Positions 59,862 to 64,000 of a stretch of 64,000 nucleotides of DNA are shown in pieces. The notes beneath the pieces were generated by a model. It did no database searches and was not told the origin of the DNA. It saw nothing but the letters and a program-made list of their open reading frames with translations. This stretch comes from Ephydatia muelleri. Its lineage: Eukaryota; Porifera; Demospongiae; Spongillida; Spongillidae. Location of the stretch: assembly GCA_013339895.1 (NCBI GenBank), contig JABACO010000008.1, positions 3,117,490 through 3,181,489 on the forward strand. The letters are read 5' to 3'. How positions within the stretch are numbered: position 1 is the first letter of the stretch; every line of letters begins with the position of its first letter. The position numbers and the translations under genes are program-made.

Positions 59862-60205
59862 CTAAAGAAAAACTTTGTCCAAGCAAACAAATGAGAATGA
59901 AAATATCAGTTTCAATCTTGAAGGCAGTTTCGATCTTGAAGACAAGCTTATTGTGAGAGACAGAATCAAACACCTTAGCAAAGTATACATAAACTGCAAC
60001 ATCTTAGCATCCACAAGCAGTGGTATTTCATTTAGTGTTACCAAAAGTTGGGTACAAGTAGATCTTTTGGCTAAAAGCCATACTGATCTTCAGATATTAG
60101 ACCATTAACTCTGAAGAAATGTACGATAGTCTGAAACAATAGATTCCATCACCATCACTCTGCAACAAATACTGGTCATAGAAACAGGATAGTTTCAAGG
60201 AAACT
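59862..60205 (-). mobile_element. LINE reverse transcriptase fragment (Jockey/CR1/RTE-like)
   Basis: Minus-strand pieces in order match the first half of a LINE RT: NY-PVSMTSICCRVM (about 60,145-60,205), then LISEDQYGF (about 60,090), LLVTLNE-type text (about 60,040) and a Y-FAKVFDSVSHNKL segment (about 59,940-59,985), the FAKAFD-V-H block that holds the first catalytic Asp. The FADD half is absent. Pieces lie in different frames and the fragment ends near 59,862, so it is a short dead remnant. It differs clearly from the YADD family elsewhere in the window. Confidence 0.72.
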
Positions 60206-60600
60206 GTTGAGAACCCTTTTGAAAAATTGAGCACACATAATCAACTACTCTAACAGCTTCTTAGTTTAAACAAATAGAGAATTCACAAATTTGCTTGTCA
60301 AACAACTTTCTCCATACACTTTTTGACTGATTGGATCAGTCTTTCATAGAACCCTCCCCACGATGGTGTTTTTCCAGTATGAACATCCAATGCATACGCA
60401 TGGCTCTAAAAGGTTGTTTTGTACCAAGGTGCCTGTTAGGGATGTGACAATTTTGCTAGCTAATCTGGGAATGTCTTGCAATTGTATTCTTTGTGGAATG
60501 CCACACCTTGCAGGGAATTGCCTCCGGCAACAGACAAATGCTTCAGTTGTGAGGTTTTGGACAAGCTCGAGGTGTATAGCATACACAACTCAGCAGGTGA
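60206..60600 (-). mobile_element. BEL/Pao LTR-retrotransposon integrase fossil fragment
   Basis: Minus-strand remnant resembling the integrase core and C-terminal side of BEL/Pao elements: a HLELVQNLTTEAF segment (about 60,545-60,580), an F-ARCGIP segment, and a WGGFYERLIQSVKKC-type segment (about 60,310-60,360). It is broken, with several breaks, and only this part of the element is present. It directly abuts the LINE fragment on its left. Old, judged by the degree of decay. Confidence 0.65.
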
Positions 60601-60865
60601 AAAGATGGATCAATACCTTGTTGCCACTCTTTAGGGTTGACCATGCAACGGACCACCAGAGCATGTGCAGTGAGGCAGAGACTGTTACAACTTGTTTACG
60701 GCGATATAACAGGTTTATGGCATACTCTGGGCAGGCATCAGTCTAGCTAAAAGCATTGAAAGTAACAATACAAAGTACAACAGACAATACTTACGACCAA
60801 ATACAAGAAAACAACATAACAGACAATAAAAATAAATACACACTAACAAATGTGATCAAACAAGC
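60601..60865. other. Spacer, no feature supported
   Basis: The plus-strand frame 60,363-60,746 covers the BEL/Pao fossil antisense and is treated as a shadow. The remainder is A-rich, with ACAATAC/ACATAAC runs. Confidence 0.5.
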
Positions 60866-61717
60866 CTATAATGAGACTCTGCCCTCATGTACTGCTAGGG
60901 CCAGATCACAATAAACTGGATGGTGGTATGAAGATCTACTTCCTCGCAGGCACATAATAGCACTGCGCAGTATGGCAAAAGACAGACGACATCTCAGCCA
61001 GCCCATAATGAGGGAATATGCCTTGTCTTGTTTGTCAGAAAGTAGGTCAGCTAACCGTTTGTAAAAAGTGGTGGCTTCTCTCCCCATTGCACCCGAGGTG
61101 GAAAAAACAAGGGGTGTGAAGGAGCCATGTTCAACATCACGAATGCGTTGCCCGTATTCCCTTTTCTTGGCTTGCTCATGGGTACGAAAGAGAGCAGAAA
61201 GAGGTTTGGAAACGTAGCTATATGCATTAGGGTGAAAAACCCTTACATCAAAATATGCATCTTGGCCTTTTTACCAAAATCCTCTTGCTCTAATGTCTGC
61301 CCTGGCCTCGGCATCTGTGTTGGCTGTATGGTAAGAAAAGGTTTCTCCATTGAGAGGTTGTAATGTTGGCTCTGTTGCAGCATTATGACAAACTTTCGTC
61401 AGCAATGAGGCAGTAAATCTATGATGTCATTGTGCCTAACAGTTAGGAAACCACCAAGATGGCAAGTCATGGCATGGTCAACAGAGAAATGATTTCCACA
61501 ACTGCAATGTTGAGGGACATTGGGAAGGGACCAGTCGTATCTCAAGCACAAAGCATCACGAAACTCTCCTTTGTGTAGATGGAAGCCATGATCTGCAATG
61601 GGAAGGGCAGATAACCAAGAGGACGAACCTTTTTCCCAAGCCTGATCAAAGCAGCATTGCAGTGATGGAGGTAATAGCTTGTATATGCCTTCTGCTTTTT
61701 GTTGAAGTGACTTATGA
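60866..61717 (-). mobile_element. C-terminal part of the YADD reverse-transcriptase family, second copy
   Basis: On the minus strand: WEKGSSSWLSALPIADHGFH and KGEFRDALCLRYDW (about 61,520-61,650), then a zinc-like C-C-H-C-H cluster (QHCSCGNHFSVDHAMTCHLG, about 61,455-61,515), an acidic linker and, in a later frame, GREATTFYKRLADLLSDK and WLRCRLSFAILRSAIMCLRG (60,866-61,087). This order matches the C-terminal region of the family whose catalytic part lies at 29,230-30,471. Two or three frame changes break it and the RT domain is missing. Its upstream end meets exon D sequence at about 61,740, so it may have inserted beside that gene. Confidence 0.75.
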
Positions 61718-61740
61718 TTTTTGACGGAGAGCCACCCTCT

Positions 61741-62847
61741 TCACTGCACCTCCTTAGAGGGAAAGGATGGCTCTGGCTGGTAATGGTCTTTCGACCAGAG
61801 CTGAGCAGGTTGGAAGCCAACTGAGTAAGAAGAAAAAGAAAGTTTGTTGCTCTTGTAGTTGTGCAATGGGTGCTGGTGGCTCAGGTTATTGTGGGTTTGT
61901 AGTGACTGGATGATTGATGTAGATGATGGTGGAGATGTAGTGGAGAGAAGTGAAAGGACGGGTGTGGTTGGTGGAGCACCAAGTCGTGGTGTCCTTAACA
62001 TGACTGATGCCCCACCATGCGGGTTCATCACGGCGACATCCTAGGCCATCGATTGTTAACATCCCAGGCCATCGATCGTTGAATCCGTGCCCTCTTCAGT
62101 GTAGGTGGGCTCTACAGGGGCAGTAGCTTGGTGCTGGGTCTCTTCCCCAACGACGGCCCGGCAGTGGTGAGATGGGCTTCATTGATGTGGGGAGTGTGGA
62201 AGGTGCTGTGTGTGGTGAGGGGGTAGCAGTGGGGGTGGATGGGGGTTGTAGCGGTGGGTGTGGTGAGGAGGTTACAGTGGTGTGTGTGGCTGATTTTGAG
62301 GTGGCTGATGTGTGGCATGGCTATTTTGGGTGTGACTGGTTTGGGTGTGGCTGGTTTGGGTGTGGCTGGCTTGGGTGCGACTGGTAGCAGGAGATGTGAC
62401 TAGTTCTGTAGGTAGTGAGGATGATGAAGATGGTCTAGGCTGTGCTGGTGGTGACATAGAGGGGGTGGTAGTGAAAGAGGGGTGGTGAGGGTGAAAATGT
62501 AGCTGTAGAGGATAATGCTGGAGGTGAGTATAACTGTATCTGGTCAGATGCCTCAGCAGATTAATCGATTCCAGCATCCCCTGGTAGTTCTGATCAACTG
62601 ATTGAAGCATACTATAGACAGAATTTAATTTCCAATGCTCCCGATGGAGATTGGGGGTGTAATGATGGTCCAGGTTACTCAACCAGTTCTGGTTTTGGGC
62701 TTGCTGGTCCTGTGAGTGGTGCAGGTGTGGCAGGTGGTGCTGGTGGGCCTGGCAGAGCTGGGGATAGAGGTGGTCCTGTTGCTCCTCTTTCCAGAGCTGC
62801 CAGAGAGTTTTATGGGTGGTTTTGGACCCTTCTGGCAGCACGTAGTT
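61741..62847 (-). pseudogene. Exon D, copy 2: diverged proline-rich exon
   Basis: An acceptor (ATTAATGATAG then AACTACG) at 62,847/62,848 is followed by LRAARRVQN, then a Leu-rich SLAALERG, a Pro-rich stretch, SGALEIKFCL and Pro/Ser/Thr-rich sequence down to a VMLRTP-type segment that parallels VVMRTPPP in copy 1. Stops interrupt the frame that aligns with copy 1, so this copy is decayed. A QTSHTQTSHTQ tandem (about 62,320-62,385) marks a local short repeat. Orientation and order relative to exon C (63.46-63.60 kb) fit one transcript direction. Confidence 0.55.
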
Positions 62848-62909
62848 CTATCATTAATGGCATTGCAACAATGAAAGAGTATCCAATAATGTGCACATTT
62901 AGCTGAACA

Positions 62910-63455
62910 AATTGTATGGGGTGTTCATAAATGAGACAAACTGTTATCTCCCTTTTTTACCATATTTATATGGCGCATAATAAAAGTGAAAGCAAATTAA
63001 CTGACCTCAGTAGTGTTATGGTTCAAATATAAATAATTTTACGTTAAAGTACTATAATTAACGAAGTTTGTCTATAATGAGGAATTTCTTTCAATGGGTA
63101 CATTTGTTGTAATTATAAACCTAGTTTCCAGCCACATACAGCTACGTTTCTTTGTGTTGCTGTTCTAAGGTGTCGTGAGAATGTAAATCAGTTAGCTAAC
63201 TGTTAGATATGCTAAGAAGGCATGTGTTTTAAACCCTCATTTTTGAACACCATATTAGGTAAGTATCAATGATGATCACAAATAGTTACAATTAGGTATC
63301 TACAGTTACTCATGTTTCAGCAATATACACGTGCTGAATATACTTTATAAGACAATTTAGCATTATGAATATTATTCATACAGAAGGCTAGAAATGTGTG
63401 GTCCTTAACTTAATTCTTCAATCACTATGTAATGCAGCCACAAAGTTGCAACTTA
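62910..63455. other. AT-rich intron-like sequence between exons D and C, copy 2
   Basis: There is no reading frame of note. 63,080-63,165 is homologous to 29,040-29,165 in the flank of exon D copy 1, which supports an intron shared by the family. Confidence 0.5.
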
Positions 63456-63598
63456 CGGCGTATGGAGGCAGGAGCATGAATCATTTTGGGATGGTGCATT
63501 TTGTGCAGAAGGTAATTTGTTCACTTAGAATACAGTTTGATAATATCACCATTGTAAACAACTTATAGCATTCTAACACTTCCTTCTTGCTTTAATAC
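63456..63598 (-). pseudogene. Exon C, copy 2
   Basis: Minus-strand homologue of 39,634-39,771, ending ASIR before the donor GCC-GTAAGTT at about 63,460. The aligned frame has stops, so this copy is decayed. Confidence 0.4.
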
Positions 63599-63599
63599 A

Positions 63600-63644
63600 G
63601 AGAGAGCGAGAGAGAGAGAGGGTAGGAGAGAGAAAGAGAGGATG
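63600..63644. repeat. (GA)n microsatellite
   Basis: AGAGAG runs with a few interruptions, at the upstream side of exon C copy 2 (minus-strand sense). Confidence 0.9.
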
Positions 63645-63774
63645 AAGTGTGTTTTTGCATCCCGCCACCATACCACCCTCACTACCCACTTGCCTTATCC
63701 CTCTCTCAGGGCGGCTAGGTATATATTACCGCCCCTGAGTTGGCAAACCGGCATCACCTAGATACACGCTGGCA

Positions 63775-64000
63775 CTTACTGTGGATGTTTTGCTTGGAGA
63801 TGGTTTATGTACCGTCTCCCCTGTGCAACACCTCCTTATAACCTCCTCAAGATGTGGCGATCCCAGATTCAACAGTGGCCTACACATTTTTAAAGGGAGA
63901 GATCCTCATTTATGTTTATATCTGCCATCTTATTCAAAATACTCGTGGCATGTAACACAAGCCAATGGCCTCTCATTCTCGTCTTGGAACCAGTCAACAA
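63775..64000 (-). pseudogene. Exons B and A, copy 2, running off the window
   Basis: Exon B: minus-strand acceptor GTGTAG-GCC near 63,876 and donor CACA-GTAAGTG at about 63,776, matching the 40.1-kb copy in both boundaries. Exon A: about 63,935-64,000 reads ENERPLACVTCHE, matching the 40.3-kb copy, but a stop follows and no donor GT is seen at the homologous position. The start of exon A lies beyond the right edge. Confidence 0.42.

Noticed and set aside
60363-60746. 127-codon plus-strand frame as a host gene
   Set aside because: It is antisense to the recognisable BEL/Pao integrase fossil over most of its length.

Overview
The window looks like a repeat-dense, intron-rich invertebrate genome, AT-rich overall. 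Metazoan-type retroelements (Ty3/Gypsy, BEL/Pao, LINE), several satellite families and a short TTAGGG-type telomeric tract point to an animal. A sponge or cnidarian is my best guess, from remembered family distributions only. I recognise no intact conventional host gene. Almost everything supported here is mobile-element fossil, satellite, minisatellite or an uncharacterised repeated gene family.

The window is two contigs joined by exactly 1000 N (30,472-31,471). Contig 1 (1-30,471) holds, in order: the 3' two thirds of a young Ty3/Gypsy element (1-2,870) abutting an older, rearranged Gypsy fossil (2,871 to about 5,815); a ~175-bp satellite (about 6,013-11,535); AT-rich unique sequence; a complex satellite with a ~1.48-kb higher-order unit (about 13,490-19,900); unique sequence; a C-rich 18-bp minisatellite (23,350-24,300); conserved blocks X (24.3-24.8 kb) and Y (25.5-26.2 kb); a minus-strand proline-rich coiled-coil exon (about 26.5-28.1 kb); and a YADD reverse transcriptase running into the gap.

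Contig 2 (31,472-64,000) opens with a near-identical inverted copy of the first 6.28 kb. It continues into the protease/gag end of the Gypsy element and the same ~175-bp satellite on the far side, so the composite Gypsy sits inside the satellite. Next come a spliced-looking exon family (A, B, C) at 39.6-40.5 kb (minus) with a divergent relative at 42.7-43.1 kb (plus); a SAP-like reading frame; a fragment of the YADD family; a 92-bp palindrome; and a ~4.7-kb DNA transposon with ~300-bp terminal inverted repeats and a decayed DDE-type transposase. Inverted copies of Y and X follow around a third satellite. The right end carries an inverted piece of the complex satellite, a telomeric tract, LINE and BEL/Pao fragments, another YADD RT tail, and a second copy of the exon family (D, C, B, A).

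Two larger patterns stand out. The 6.28-kb inverted copy ends exactly at the assembly gap, so a misplaced second haplotype is as likely as a true palindrome. Separately, an older collinear but inverted paralogy links about 13-26 kb with 59-52.6 kb. The A-B-C-D exon family, with conserved splice sites in separate copies, is the best candidate for an undescribed gene or mobile-element system.
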